Source: DASZGI01 sp035938995 (lineage in GTDB: Bacteria; Actinomycetota; Actinomycetes; Streptomycetales; Catenulisporaceae). Taken from it: a stretch of DNA of 53,371 bases. Under the pieces are notes generated by a model. It had not been told where the DNA came from. It saw nothing but the letters and a program-made list of their open reading frames with translations, and made no database searches. Positions 33,972 to 41,921 of this stretch are shown here, one piece after another. The stretch lies in contig NZ_DASZGI010000053.1 in NCBI RefSeq assembly GCF_035938995.1, positions 1 through 53,371 on the forward strand, written 5' to 3'. A program made the translations under genes and the position numbers. Positions within the stretch are counted from its first letter, which is position 1, and the number at the start of each line of letters is the position of its first letter.

Positions 33972-36684
33972 GCCTGAAGTACCAGCCCTTCGCGGCGATC
34001 GTCAGCGCGCAGTAGCCGAGAACGATCGCCGCGAGCACCGGATAGAAGCGGGCCGGCGGGGCCGCGAAGCCGAGCGCCCCCGCGGCCGGGCCGACCAGCG
34101 GCACCATGAAGGCCGCCACGGCCACCGCGAGCGTGGCCAGGACGACCGGCGCCGCCGCCCGGTCGCACCGGGCGAGGCGCCGGGTCCGCAGCAGGTGGAC
34201 CGCGACGGCCTGGGTCAGCAGGTTCTCCATGAACCATCCCGCGTACATGGCGGCCTTCACGGCGGCCGGGACTCCGCCCGCACCGGCACCGATCGGCCCG
34301 ACTCCCAGCATGCCGCCGAGTGCCTGGAAGGTCGCGAGGTCGGCGAGCGTGTTGACCGGGGCGAGCAAGAGGGTGAACAACGCGAGGTCGGACACGGAGA
34401 AGGTGCGTGGCCGGGCGGTCTCGCGCGCGCTGACGCGATCCACGGAGAGGGCCATCTGTGACAGGTCGAAGCAAAGGTTCTGCACCAGCACCTGGAACGG
34501 GAGCATCGGCAGGAACGGCAGCAGCAGCGCGGCCAGCATCAGGGACAGCGCGTTGCCGAGGTTGGCACTGATCGTGATCTTCAGATACTTGACCGCGTTG
34601 GCGGCGGCGTGCCGGCACTGGATGACCGCGGTGGCGAGCCCGCCGAGATCCTTCTCGCCGAGGACGACATCCGCGCACTCGACGGCGAGGTCCGACCCGT
34701 CGCGCACGGCGATTCCGACGTCCGCGGCGCGCAGCGCGGGCGCGTCGTTCACCCCGTCGCCGAGGAAGCCGGTCACCCGTCCGGCGTCGCGCAGCGCGGC
34801 GACGACCTTGGCCTTCTGCGCCGGGGTGGTGCGCGCGAACACGGAGGTCTCGACGGCCAGAGCACGCAGTTGCTCGTCGTCGCAGGCGTCGATCTGCGCA
34901 CCGGTGACCATCCGCGCCGCGTCCACACCCACCGCGGCGCATACCGCGGCGGCGACTGACGGAGCGTCACCGGTGACCACCTTCACCTCGACGCCGAGTT
35001 CGGACAGCCGCGCCAATGCCGGAGCGGCCGCCTTCTTCGGCCGGTCGCACAGCGCCACGAACCCCACAAAGGCGAGCCCCTGCTCGTCGGCCGGACGCAG
35101 AGGCTTGCCGCGCGACCGGCCGGAAAGCTCTCGCACCGCGATCGCGAGCAGCCGCGTCTGGCCGAGTCGGCCCTCGGACGGGTCGTCCCCTAAACGGAGC
35201 AGCCGCGCGCGTTCAGCGTCGTCCAGGGGATACCGCTCGCCGTCCTTGAGGACATCAGCACACGCGTCCAGTACCTCGTGGACCGCTCCACGCGTGGCGA
35301 TGACGGCCGTACCGAGGCGGCCGGGCTCGCGCAACAGGGCGCTGGCGCGGCGGCGCTGCGGATCGAAGGGGAGAACGTCGAGGACGTCCATCGGGTCGGC
35401 GTCGGCACTCGCGTCGGTGATGTCGTCGAGCAGCGCTTCGTCGTAAGCGTCGAGCAAACCGGGTGCGAGGGCTCCGACCGCCGCGCTGATCCGCCTCGCC
35501 CAGAGCAGCGCCGCGGGATCCGGGCCGCCCGCGGGATCCAGGCTGTCGGTGACGGACGGCCGCCCCACGGTCAGGGTGCCGGTCTTGTCGACGCAGAGGG
35601 TGTCCATCGCGCCGATGTTGTGAATCGCCGGCAGCCGCCGCACGACGATCCCGGCGTCGGCCATGACCCGCGCGGCCCTGGTCATCACCGCCGTCGTCAC
35701 CACGGGCAGCATCTCGGGCGTCAGGCCGACCGCGACGGCGAGGGTGAACTCGAGCACTTCGGAGCCGATGCCGCGGGTGTTGGCGAGGGCGATCAGTGCC
35801 ACCGGCACGGCTGTCGCCATGAACGCCAGCAACAGCGCCGTCACCCGCTTGACGCCCCGGTCGAAGGCGGTGGCGGCCGGTCCTGGCCGCGTGCTCACGC
35901 CGTGTGCCGCGCCGAATGCGGTCGCGGTGCCGGTGGCTATGACCACGCCGGTGCCCGTGCCGTGCGCGACCACCCCACCCATCGGGCACAGCCACGGCCG
36001 GTCGGGCGCGGCGCGATCGGGGCCGGAGGCTGGGGGAACGGACTTGGCGGCCGGACGAGACTCTCCGGTGAGCGCCGCTTCGGCGACCGTCAGACCGGCG
36101 CCGCGCAGGAGATAGAGGTCGGCGGGGACGAGATCGCCGGGCATCAGGTTCACGAGGTCGCCGGGCACGAGCTGTTCGATCGGGACCTCGCGCGCCCTCG
36201 GCGGGGCGTCCGGGCCGGCGCGGCGCACGACGGTCGCGCTCGCGGAGACCAGGGCGCGCAGAGCGGCCGCGGCACGCTCGCCGCGATGCTCCTGGCGCAC
36301 GCGCAGGACACAGCTCACGGCCGCCATGGTGCCGATGACGAGCGCGCTCGCGCCGTTGTCGGCCGCTGCGGCGACGACCGCGAGGACGGCGAGCAGCAGG
36401 ACGAAGGGGTTGCGGGCGGCTGCGAGGATCCGGGCGTGCGTCGCCATACGCGGCGACGCGACCAGTGAGTTTTCGCCGTAGACCAGCGCGCGCCGTTCCG
36501 CCTCCGCTTCCTCGAGGCCGCGTGCGCTGGTGCCGAGGGTGCGCAACAGCTGGTGCCGGGGCATGACCGCGAACGCCGAGGGTTCGTCAGACAGGACGAA
36601 AGACTCTGCTTCGTCCGGCGGCTGCGCGCCGCCGGGCAGCAGCGTGAACGCCGACAACGCGGCGTCCGCTCCGTCGAGCGCCAT
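33949..36684 (-). CDS. mgtA: P3B-type Mg2+-importing P-type ATPase
   Basis: A 911-residue pump. Landmarks: N-terminal cytoplasmic region, LTGES of the actuator domain (205-209), the MgtA/B-diagnostic TPEMLP in helix M4 (322-327), the phosphorylated Asp366 in DKTGTLT, and a hinge GDGVNDAPALRAADVGIAV. The C-terminal helices include FQVLVQNLCFDLSQMALSVD, another MgtA hallmark. Length agrees with the family. It follows the ArsR-type regulator by 13 bp and is probably controlled by it. No M-box-like leader is evident, since the upstream space is filled by arsR. Confidence 0.88.
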   Translation of the reverse strand: MALDGADAALSAFTLLPGGAQPPDEAESFVLSDEPSAFAVMPRHQLLRTLGTSARGLEEAEAERRALVYGENSLVASPRMATHARILAAARNPFVLLLAVLAVVAAAADNGASALVIGTMAAVSCVLRVRQEHRGERAAAALRALVSASATVVRRAGPDAPPRAREVPIEQLVPGDLVNLMPGDLVPADLYLLRGAGLTVAEAALTGESRPAAKSVPPASGPDRAAPDRPWLCPMGGVVAHGTGTGVVIATGTATAFGAAHGVSTRPGPAATAFDRGVKRVTALLLAFMATAVPVALIALANTRGIGSEVLEFTLAVAVGLTPEMLPVVTTAVMTRAARVMADAGIVVRRLPAIHNIGAMDTLCVDKTGTLTVGRPSVTDSLDPAGGPDPAALLWARRISAAVGALAPGLLDAYDEALLDDITDASADADPMDVLDVLPFDPQRRRASALLREPGRLGTAVIATRGAVHEVLDACADVLKDGERYPLDDAERARLLRLGDDPSEGRLGQTRLLAIAVRELSGRSRGKPLRPADEQGLAFVGFVALCDRPKKAAAPALARLSELGVEVKVVTGDAPSVAAAVCAAVGVDAARMVTGAQIDACDDEQLRALAVETSVFARTTPAQKAKVVAALRDAGRVTGFLGDGVNDAPALRAADVGIAVRDGSDLAVECADVVLGEKDLGGLATAVIQCRHAAANAVKYLKITISANLGNALSLMLAALLLPFLPMLPFQVLVQNLCFDLSQMALSVDRVSARETARPRTFSVSDLALFTLLLAPVNTLADLATFQALGGMLGVGPIGAGAGGVPAAVKAAMYAGWFMENLLTQAVAVHLLRTRRLARCDRAAAPVVLATLAVAVAAFMVPLVGPAAGALGFAAPPARFYPVLAAIVLGYCALTIAAKGWYFRLTGARRT

Positions 36685-36697
36685 GGGAGCCGCCGGC

Positions 36698-37048
36698 CTA
36701 GGCGCGGCGTCGACCGGCCGCGGCCGGGGCCGCGATGCTGCTGACGAGGTAGCGCACCGCGTCCGCGACCCGGGGGTCGGCGATCAAGTAGACCTGGCGG
36801 CGGCCCTCGCGGCGCGCGGCGACGAGCCCGGCCAGCTTCAGCTTCGCCAGGTGCTGGCTGACGGCCGGCAGTGCCCCGCCGACCGCCTCCGCCAGTGCGC
36901 CGACGTCTTGTTCGCCGTGCGCGAGCAGCCAGACGATGTGCAGCCGGGTGGTCGACGCGAGCAATCCGAACAGCCCGGCGGCCTCCTGTACCAGGCCGGG
37001 GTCGACCTGCGGCATCGTCGGAAAATCCGGCACCCGCCCGCCGTCCAC
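36698..37048 (-). CDS. ArsR-family transcriptional regulator
   Basis: A 116-residue winged-helix regulator: GLFGLLASTTRLHIVWLLAHGE, then ALPAVSQHLAKLKLAGLVAARREGRRQVYLIAD, the recognition helix and wing. The metal-binding ELCVCDL-type Cys motif of ArsR/SmtB is absent and there is no Cys at all, so sensing would rely on His/Asp/Glu or another signal. Start GTG 37048 has GGAG 7 bases upstream. It is the first gene of a two-gene unit with the Mg2+-type ATPase 13 bp downstream, suggesting autoregulated control of that pump. Confidence 0.85.
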   Translation of the reverse strand: MDGGRVPDFPTMPQVDPGLVQEAAGLFGLLASTTRLHIVWLLAHGEQDVGALAEAVGGALPAVSQHLAKLKLAGLVAARREGRRQVYLIADPRVADAVRYLVSSIAAPAAAGRRRA

Positions 37049-37108
37049 GCCACGCTCCGATCCGCCGATGCCGGCCCCGGGTACGCCGCCGGGGTGTCAA
37101 CGGCGAAC

Positions 37109-38608
37109 CTATAGTGCCCCATCGGCGAGGTCGCCTGGCAAGAGTTGCGCGGGACAGTCCTGGTAGACGACCGGCACGAGCCAGCGCCGGATGGCCGCCG
37201 CGCCGACCGACGTGTGGGCCGGCGAGGTGGTCGCGGGGAACGGTCCGCCGTGGTGCTGGGCGTGGGTCACCGCGACGCCGGTCGGCCAGCCGTTGAAGAC
37301 GATCCGCCCGGCGATCCCGGTCAGCCGGTCGGCCAGGGTCCGCCCGAAGGTGATGTCCGCCTCGTCGCCGGGGTCGAGGTGGATCGACGCGGTCAGCTGG
37401 CCGTCGCCGAGCGCTCCGACGTCGAGCAGGTTGAACGGGTCCGGCCCGCTACCGAAGGTGTAGGTGATCACCAGCCCGAGCGGGCCGAAGTGCTCCTCGC
37501 GCAGCTCCGTGGCCGAGCGCAGGTAGTCCTCCGCGGTCACCGAGTACACGACGGGGGTCGCGGACCACGGCCCGTCCCCCGGCTTGCCCTCGGCCAGCGT
37601 GCGCACCTCGGGGCGGGCGGCCAGCTCCTGCGCTCCGGCGACGAACCCGTCGTGGATCCGCTGGGCCAGCATCGGGCCGCCGGTGGTCTCCGCGACCGCG
37701 GCCGAGATCTCTTCGAGCAGCCGCTCGCCGTCGGCGGGGACGAAGAGCAGGCCGGGGTTCGTGCAGAACTGGCCGACGCCCAGCGTGAGCGAGGCCGCGT
37801 AGCCGCGCGCGATCTCCTCGGGCCGGGCCTGCGCCGCACCGGGCAGCACGAAGACCGGGTTGACCGAGCCGAGCTCGCCGTAGAACGGGATCGGCTTCGG
37901 CCGCTCGGCGCACAGCTTCGCCAGCGCCAGGCCGCCGCGCGCCGAGCCGGTGAACCCGACCGCGGCGATCGCCGGGTGCTGGACCAGCGCGATCCCGGCC
38001 TCGAAACCGAAGACGATGGCGAACACCCCTTCGGGCGCCCCGGCCGAGTCCAGTGCCTCGGCGACGATCATGGCCGTGCGCAGCGAGGTGCGCGGGTGCG
38101 CCTCGTGCGCCTTGACCACGACCGGGCAGCCTGCCGCGAGGGCGGAAGCGGTGTCGCCGCCCGCGACCGAGAAGGCGAAGGGGAAGTTGGAGGCGGAGAA
38201 GACGGCGACCGGGCCGACCGGGCGGGCGATCCGGCGCAGGTCGGGCCGGGGCGCCTCGGCGTGTTCGACCACGATGTCGCGGTAGCCGCCGTCCCGCAGC
38301 ACGCTCGCGAAAAGGCGCAGCTGTCCGGTGGTACGGGCGACTTCGCCGGTCAGCCGGGTCTCGCCGAGCGCGGTCTCGCGGTCGGCGAGGGCGACCAGCT
38401 CGGCGACGTTCGCGTCGAGCGCGTCCGCGACCGCTTCGAGGGCCGCCGCGCGCGTCGTCCGGTCGGTCTCGCGCCAGGCGTCGAAGGCGTCCGCGGCCGC
38501 GACGGCGATGTGGGCGACCGCGCGCGGCGTCGTCTGCGGGACGGGGTCGCCGGCCGGGTCGCCGGTACGCGGGTCGTAGCCCTGAACGGTGGAAGTGTCG
38601 CTAGTCAC
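37109..38608 (-). CDS. 2,5-dioxovalerate (alpha-ketoglutaric semialdehyde) dehydrogenase
   Basis: A 499-residue aldehyde dehydrogenase of the KGSADH group, which oxidises 2,5-dioxovalerate to 2-oxoglutarate with NAD(P)+. Catalytic Cys282 lies in GQFCTNPGL, general base Glu245 in YGELGSVNPVFVLPGA, and Asn141 in SASNFPFAFS; these variant motifs are typical of the GudD/KdgD-pathway enzymes. The GTG start has GAGGA 5-6 bases upstream, and the gene follows udh by 7 bp. It supplies the last step of the oxidative uronate pathway encoded here. Confidence 0.88.
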   Translation of the reverse strand: MTSDTSTVQGYDPRTGDPAGDPVPQTTPRAVAHIAVAAADAFDAWRETDRTTRAAALEAVADALDANVAELVALADRETALGETRLTGEVARTTGQLRLFASVLRDGGYRDIVVEHAEAPRPDLRRIARPVGPVAVFSASNFPFAFSVAGGDTASALAAGCPVVVKAHEAHPRTSLRTAMIVAEALDSAGAPEGVFAIVFGFEAGIALVQHPAIAAVGFTGSARGGLALAKLCAERPKPIPFYGELGSVNPVFVLPGAAQARPEEIARGYAASLTLGVGQFCTNPGLLFVPADGERLLEEISAAVAETTGGPMLAQRIHDGFVAGAQELAARPEVRTLAEGKPGDGPWSATPVVYSVTAEDYLRSATELREEHFGPLGLVITYTFGSGPDPFNLLDVGALGDGQLTASIHLDPGDEADITFGRTLADRLTGIAGRIVFNGWPTGVAVTHAQHHGGPFPATTSPAHTSVGAAAIRRWLVPVVYQDCPAQLLPGDLADGAL

Positions 38609-38615
38609 CGGGTCC

Positions 38616-39422
38616 TCACAGGTTTTCCGCGTTGAGCTTGGGGAGGGTGAAGTCGCCGCCGAGGTAGGTGAAGACCGGGTCGCCCGGGTCGGGCTCGCCG
38701 TCGCGGGCGATCAGCTCGGCCGCGTACGCCTCGGAATCGTCCTTCGGCTCGTACCCGAGGGCGCGGGCCTCGTCGAGGGAGACCCAGCCTCCCCGAGTGT
38801 TGGCAGATACCCCGTAGACGACGCGGTAACCGGGTTTCTCGACGGTGAGGCAGGCTTCGAGCAGACGGGCGCCGTCGTCGGGCGAAAGCCAGGTGGAAAG
38901 CATGCGCAGCGACCGCGGCTTCGGGAAGCAGCTAAGGATTCGAATACTGATGACGTCGAGGCCGTAGCGCTTGGCGTACAGCGCTCCGATCCCCTCGCCG
39001 GCCACCTTGGATACGCCGTAGTAGGTGTCCGGGAGCGGGATGGTCGCCTCGGACAGCGGAAACTCGTCGGGGGTGTGGAAGCCGACCACGTGGTTGGACG
39101 AGGCGAAGATCACGCGGGGCACTCCAGCCCGCCGCGCCGCCTCGAAGACGGTGTAGGTGCCGTTGATGTTGACGTCGATGATCTGCGCCCACGGCGCTTC
39201 CAGCGAGATCCCACCGAGGTGGATCACCGCCTCGACGCCGTCGCAGGCCCGCGTCATCGCCTCGAGGTCGGTGATGGAGGCCCGCACCGTCTCCTCGCCC
39301 TCCCCCGCCGGTTCGAGCGGTGCGATGTCGAGCAGGCGCAGCGTTCTGCCGGGCCGGGCCAGCCGAGGGCGCATCAAGGTGCCGACTCCACCGGCGGCGC
39401 CGGTGATCAGGATCGTGGACAA
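38616..39422 (-). CDS. udh: uronate dehydrogenase
   Basis: A 268-residue SDR oxidising D-glucuronate or D-galacturonate to the aldarolactone, the entry step of the pathway. It has GAAGGVG near the N terminus, CDG-x-HLGGIS, FASSNHVVGFH and the catalytic YGVSK (Tyr135, Lys139). RMLSTWLSPDD and SANTRGGW are features shared with Agrobacterium Udh. Start TTG 39422 is chosen for its strong GGAGGAG with 7-base spacing and because the NAD-binding motif begins at once; an in-frame upstream start at 39506 would read into the tandem-repeat region. In an operon with the semialdehyde dehydrogenase. Confidence 0.9.
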   Translation of the reverse strand: MSTILITGAAGGVGTLMRPRLARPGRTLRLLDIAPLEPAGEGEETVRASITDLEAMTRACDGVEAVIHLGGISLEAPWAQIIDVNINGTYTVFEAARRAGVPRVIFASSNHVVGFHTPDEFPLSEATIPLPDTYYGVSKVAGEGIGALYAKRYGLDVISIRILSCFPKPRSLRMLSTWLSPDDGARLLEACLTVEKPGYRVVYGVSANTRGGWVSLDEARALGYEPKDDSEAYAAELIARDGEPDPGDPVFTYLGGDFTLPKLNAENL

Positions 39423-39485
39423 GCTCCGACTCCTCCAGAGGGTGCGTTCAGATTGCATCGGCCCGGCGGCCCTAGAGCGCGGCTG

Positions 39486-39570
39486 GCACTGCGTTTGATC
39501 GAACACCGTATTTCATCGAGCACTGCGTTTCATCGAGCACAGCAGCTCAGCGGGCACCGCGTTTCAGCAA
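39486..39570. repeat. five degenerate 17-bp tandem units upstream of udh
   Basis: Units at 39486, 39503, 39520, 39537 and 39554, each 17 bp, with consensus near GCACTGCGTTTCATCGA. Units 1 and 3 differ at a single base; units 4 and 5 are more decayed. They lie in the 273-bp space between udh (start 39422) and the iclR stop (39696), which otherwise holds nothing recognisable. Confidence 0.85.
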
Positions 39571-39695
39571 ACGTTTTCAGTCGACGCCGCGAGCCTCCCC
39601 GGACGCCGCGCCTAAGCCGACGCTGCGTGCCTTTTGGCTACAGGTCCGCGCGGTCACCGGGTCGGTACGAGCACAGCGCTACTACGGGCGCAGCG

Positions 39696-40544
39696 CTACA
39701 CAGTCCGCAGCAGCGAGCTGAGTTCCTTCGCGTTGCGCTGGACCGCGTCCAACACGGTCGCCGCGTGGTCCGCGTCGTCCAAGCGCACCAGCGGCACCGA
39801 GCAGCTGATCGCGTCGACGGCCGGATGGCGGTAGTCGAGGGCGACCGCGAAGCAGCCCAGGCCCTGGGTGTTCTCGTTGCGTTCGGCCGCGTACCCGCGG
39901 GCCCGGGTCAGCGCCAGGTCCGCGAAGAGCGCGGGCCGGTCCGCGAGGGTGAGCGGGGTGAGCGCGACGAGGTCGCCCGGCAGGAGCGCGTCCACCTCGG
40001 CGTCGGTGCGCTCGGCCAGCAGGGCCTTGCCCAGCGACGTGGCGTGCGCGGGAAGGCGCCGGCCGACGCGGGAGGTGAGCCGCAGCTGGTGCGCGGACTC
40101 CCGGCTGGCCAGGTAGACCACGTCGGAGCCGTCGAGGCGGGCGAGGTGCACCGTCTCGTCGACCTCGGCGCGCAGTTGCTCCAGGACGCGCGTGGCCGCG
40201 CGGATGACCGGGTCGCGGTCCAGGTATGAGGTGCCGACCAGCAGCGCGCGCACGCCGATTGAATAGCCGGTGCCGCGCCGGTCGGTCTCCACCCACCCGC
40301 GCGCGACCAGCGTGCGCAGCAGGACGAAGAGGCTGGACTTGGGGTAGGACAGCTCCCGGTGGATTTCGCTGAGCGTGAGCGGCTCCCCGGTGCGGGAGAG
40401 CAGTTCGAGCAGCTCCACGGTGCGGTCGGCGGACTTCACCGCGGTGGGCGCGCTCGTCCCCGCCCTCGCGGCCGCGGGTGACGTCGCGGACCGCTGCGCC
40501 CCTGAACCGTCGGGCGTACCGCCCCTGGTTGGCGTGCTGTCCAT
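39696..40544 (-). CDS. IclR-family transcriptional regulator of the uronate locus
   Basis: A 282-residue IclR protein. A disordered Ala/Thr/Ser-rich N-terminal ~35 residues precede a winged helix-turn-helix (SADRTVELLELLSRTGEPLT to RRGTGYSIG, ~38-98). The effector domain (~115-280) carries LRLTSRVGRRLPAHATSLGKALLAE and GLGCFAVALDYRHPAVDAISCSVP. ATG 40544 has GGAGGG 9 bases upstream. It is divergent from kdgD across a 438-bp control region and next to udh, so it most likely responds to a uronate or aldarate and controls the surrounding genes. Confidence 0.88.
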   Translation of the reverse strand: MDSTPTRGGTPDGSGAQRSATSPAAARAGTSAPTAVKSADRTVELLELLSRTGEPLTLSEIHRELSYPKSSLFVLLRTLVARGWVETDRRGTGYSIGVRALLVGTSYLDRDPVIRAATRVLEQLRAEVDETVHLARLDGSDVVYLASRESAHQLRLTSRVGRRLPAHATSLGKALLAERTDAEVDALLPGDLVALTPLTLADRPALFADLALTRARGYAAERNENTQGLGCFAVALDYRHPAVDAISCSVPLVRLDDADHAATVLDAVQRNAKELSSLLRTV

Positions 40545-40982
40545 AAATAGGCCCTCCAGGTCGAGGCCGTGCCAATGTGTTCTTCACAGGTTCGACAAGG
40601 CCGAGGGCGCCGCCGTCTCCCGGAGCAAGCCGAGCGACGTCCATGCCCTTCTAGCAATATCGTCGTTCAAGCGGCGCTCAATCAAGTAGCGCTCGATCAA
40701 CAGCACCGCTGTCCGACACGGCGGACGCAGTCGTCGCCGTCCGGACAACGCCGCAGCGACGCCGCCGTGACCATCGTGGCACCGGTGCGGTGCGTTCACA
40801 AGTGCGACTATTGTTCACAGTTCAGAATCTACCTGGTACCTTGACGCCCCCGCGTCAGCCCCTTACAGTTCAGGTTGTTCAGTCTCCTGGACATTGTTCA
40901 CAACGATGAATAAAGTAGCTTGACTCGATGGTTCGCGCGGCGCCGCGCGCGTCCGTCGGACTTCTCGAAGGGACACGCGCTG
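40545..40982. promoter_or_regulatory. divergent iclR/kdgD control region with clustered GTTCA boxes
   Basis: Six GTTCA(C/G) copies on the plus strand at 40794, 40813, 40820, 40868, 40877 and 40896, within about 110 bp of locally lower GC. Two pairs (40794/40813 and 40877/40896) are spaced 19 bp. The last one forms TTCA-CAACGA-TGAA at 40898-40911, a short inverted repeat. Candidate IclR operators. The region also holds the 15-bp repeat at 40656-40700. Confidence 0.45.
40656..40700. repeat. three 15-bp tandem units ending in TCAA
   Basis: Units 40656-40670, 40671-40685 and 40686-40700. The last two (GCGGCGCTCAATCAA and GTAGCGCTCGATCAA) are close, the first is degenerate. Located in the iclR/kdgD intergenic region. 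Confidence 0.6.
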
Positions 40983-41921
40983 GTGCCGCCTATAGCCGAG
41001 CCCGCCCGCCTCGCCGATCGGCTCGGCGGCCTCTTGTTCTTCCCGGTCACCGCGTTCGGCCCGGACGGCGCCTTCGACCCGGCGGCATATCGGGACCATG
41101 TCGCGGCCCGGCTGGAGGACGGCCCCGGCGCGGTGTTCGCGGCCTGCGGGACGGGCGAGTTCCCGGCTCTCGCGCCGGCCGAGTACGAGGCGTGCGTCAC
41201 GGTCGCGGTCGAGGCGGCGCGCGGCCGCGTCCCGGTGGTGAGCGGCACCGGCTACGGCACCGCGCTCGCGATCGAGTACGCGCGCGCGGCCGAGCGGGCC
41301 GGCGCGAACGGCCTGCTGGTGCTGCCCCCGTACGGCGCCGAGTCCAGCCAGGACGGCCTCCTGCGCCACTACACGGCGCTCGCCGAGGCCACGGAGCTGG
41401 ACCTCATCCTCTACCAGCGCGACGCCACCGTCTTCGCTCCGGAGACGGTCGTGGAGCTGGCGCAGGTCCCGAACATCGTGGGCTTCAAGGACGGACGCGG
41501 CGATCTCGACCTGATGCTGCGGATCGTCAGCACGGTGCGCGGCGCGGGCCTGCACAAGGGTTTCCGGTACTTCAACGGGATGCCCACGGCGGAGATGACG
41601 CAGCAGGCGTACCGGGCGATCGGCGTCCCGCTGTACTCCTCCGCGGTGTTCTGCTTCGCCCCCGACATCGCGCTCGCCTTCCAGCGCGCCCTGGAGAAGG
41701 AAGACACCGCGACGCTGGCCCAGCTCGTCGACTCCTTCTACCGGCCGTTGGTGGAGTTGAGACGCAAGGGCTCCGGCTACGCGGTCTCCCTGGTGAAGGC
41801 CGCCACGCGTGCCGTCGGCCACGCCGTCGGCCCCGTGCGGGCTCCGCTCACCGAACCGGACCCGGCGCACGTGGCCGAACTGCTCGCCCTGCTGGAGCGG
41901 GCGCGGGAGAAAATGGCGTGA
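40983..41921 (+). CDS. kdgD: 5-dehydro-4-deoxyglucarate dehydratase
   Basis: A 312-residue class I aldolase-superfamily (DapA-like) enzyme that dehydrates and decarboxylates 5-keto-4-deoxyglucarate to 2,5-dioxovalerate. Motifs: LLFFPVTAF, ACGTGEFPALAPAEY, LPPYGAESSQDGLLRHY, Tyr144 in LILYQRD and the Schiff-base Lys169 in IVGFKDGRGDLDLM. GTG 40983 follows GAAGGGA by about 10 bases and gives family-typical length; the TTG at 40920 adds an unrelated Arg-rich leader. The stop codon overlaps the next gene's GTG (GTGA). Confidence 0.92.
   Translation: MPPIAEPARLADRLGGLLFFPVTAFGPDGAFDPAAYRDHVAARLEDGPGAVFAACGTGEFPALAPAEYEACVTVAVEAARGRVPVVSGTGYGTALAIEYARAAERAGANGLLVLPPYGAESSQDGLLRHYTALAEATELDLILYQRDATVFAPETVVELAQVPNIVGFKDGRGDLDLMLRIVSTVRGAGLHKGFRYFNGMPTAEMTQQAYRAIGVPLYSSAVFCFAPDIALAFQRALEKEDTATLAQLVDSFYRPLVELRRKGSGYAVSLVKAATRAVGHAVGPVRAPLTEPDPAHVAELLALLERAREKMA

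Noticed and set aside
38616..39506. UDP-glucose 4-epimerase annotation and the upstream start at 39506
   Set aside because: SSNHVVGFH, RMLSTWLSPDD and the pathway context indicate uronate dehydrogenase; the extra N-terminal residues come from the tandem repeat and lack a ribosome binding site.
39486..39570. CRISPR-like or iteron-type origin
   Set aside because: Units abut without spacers and no Cas or replication initiator gene is present in the window.
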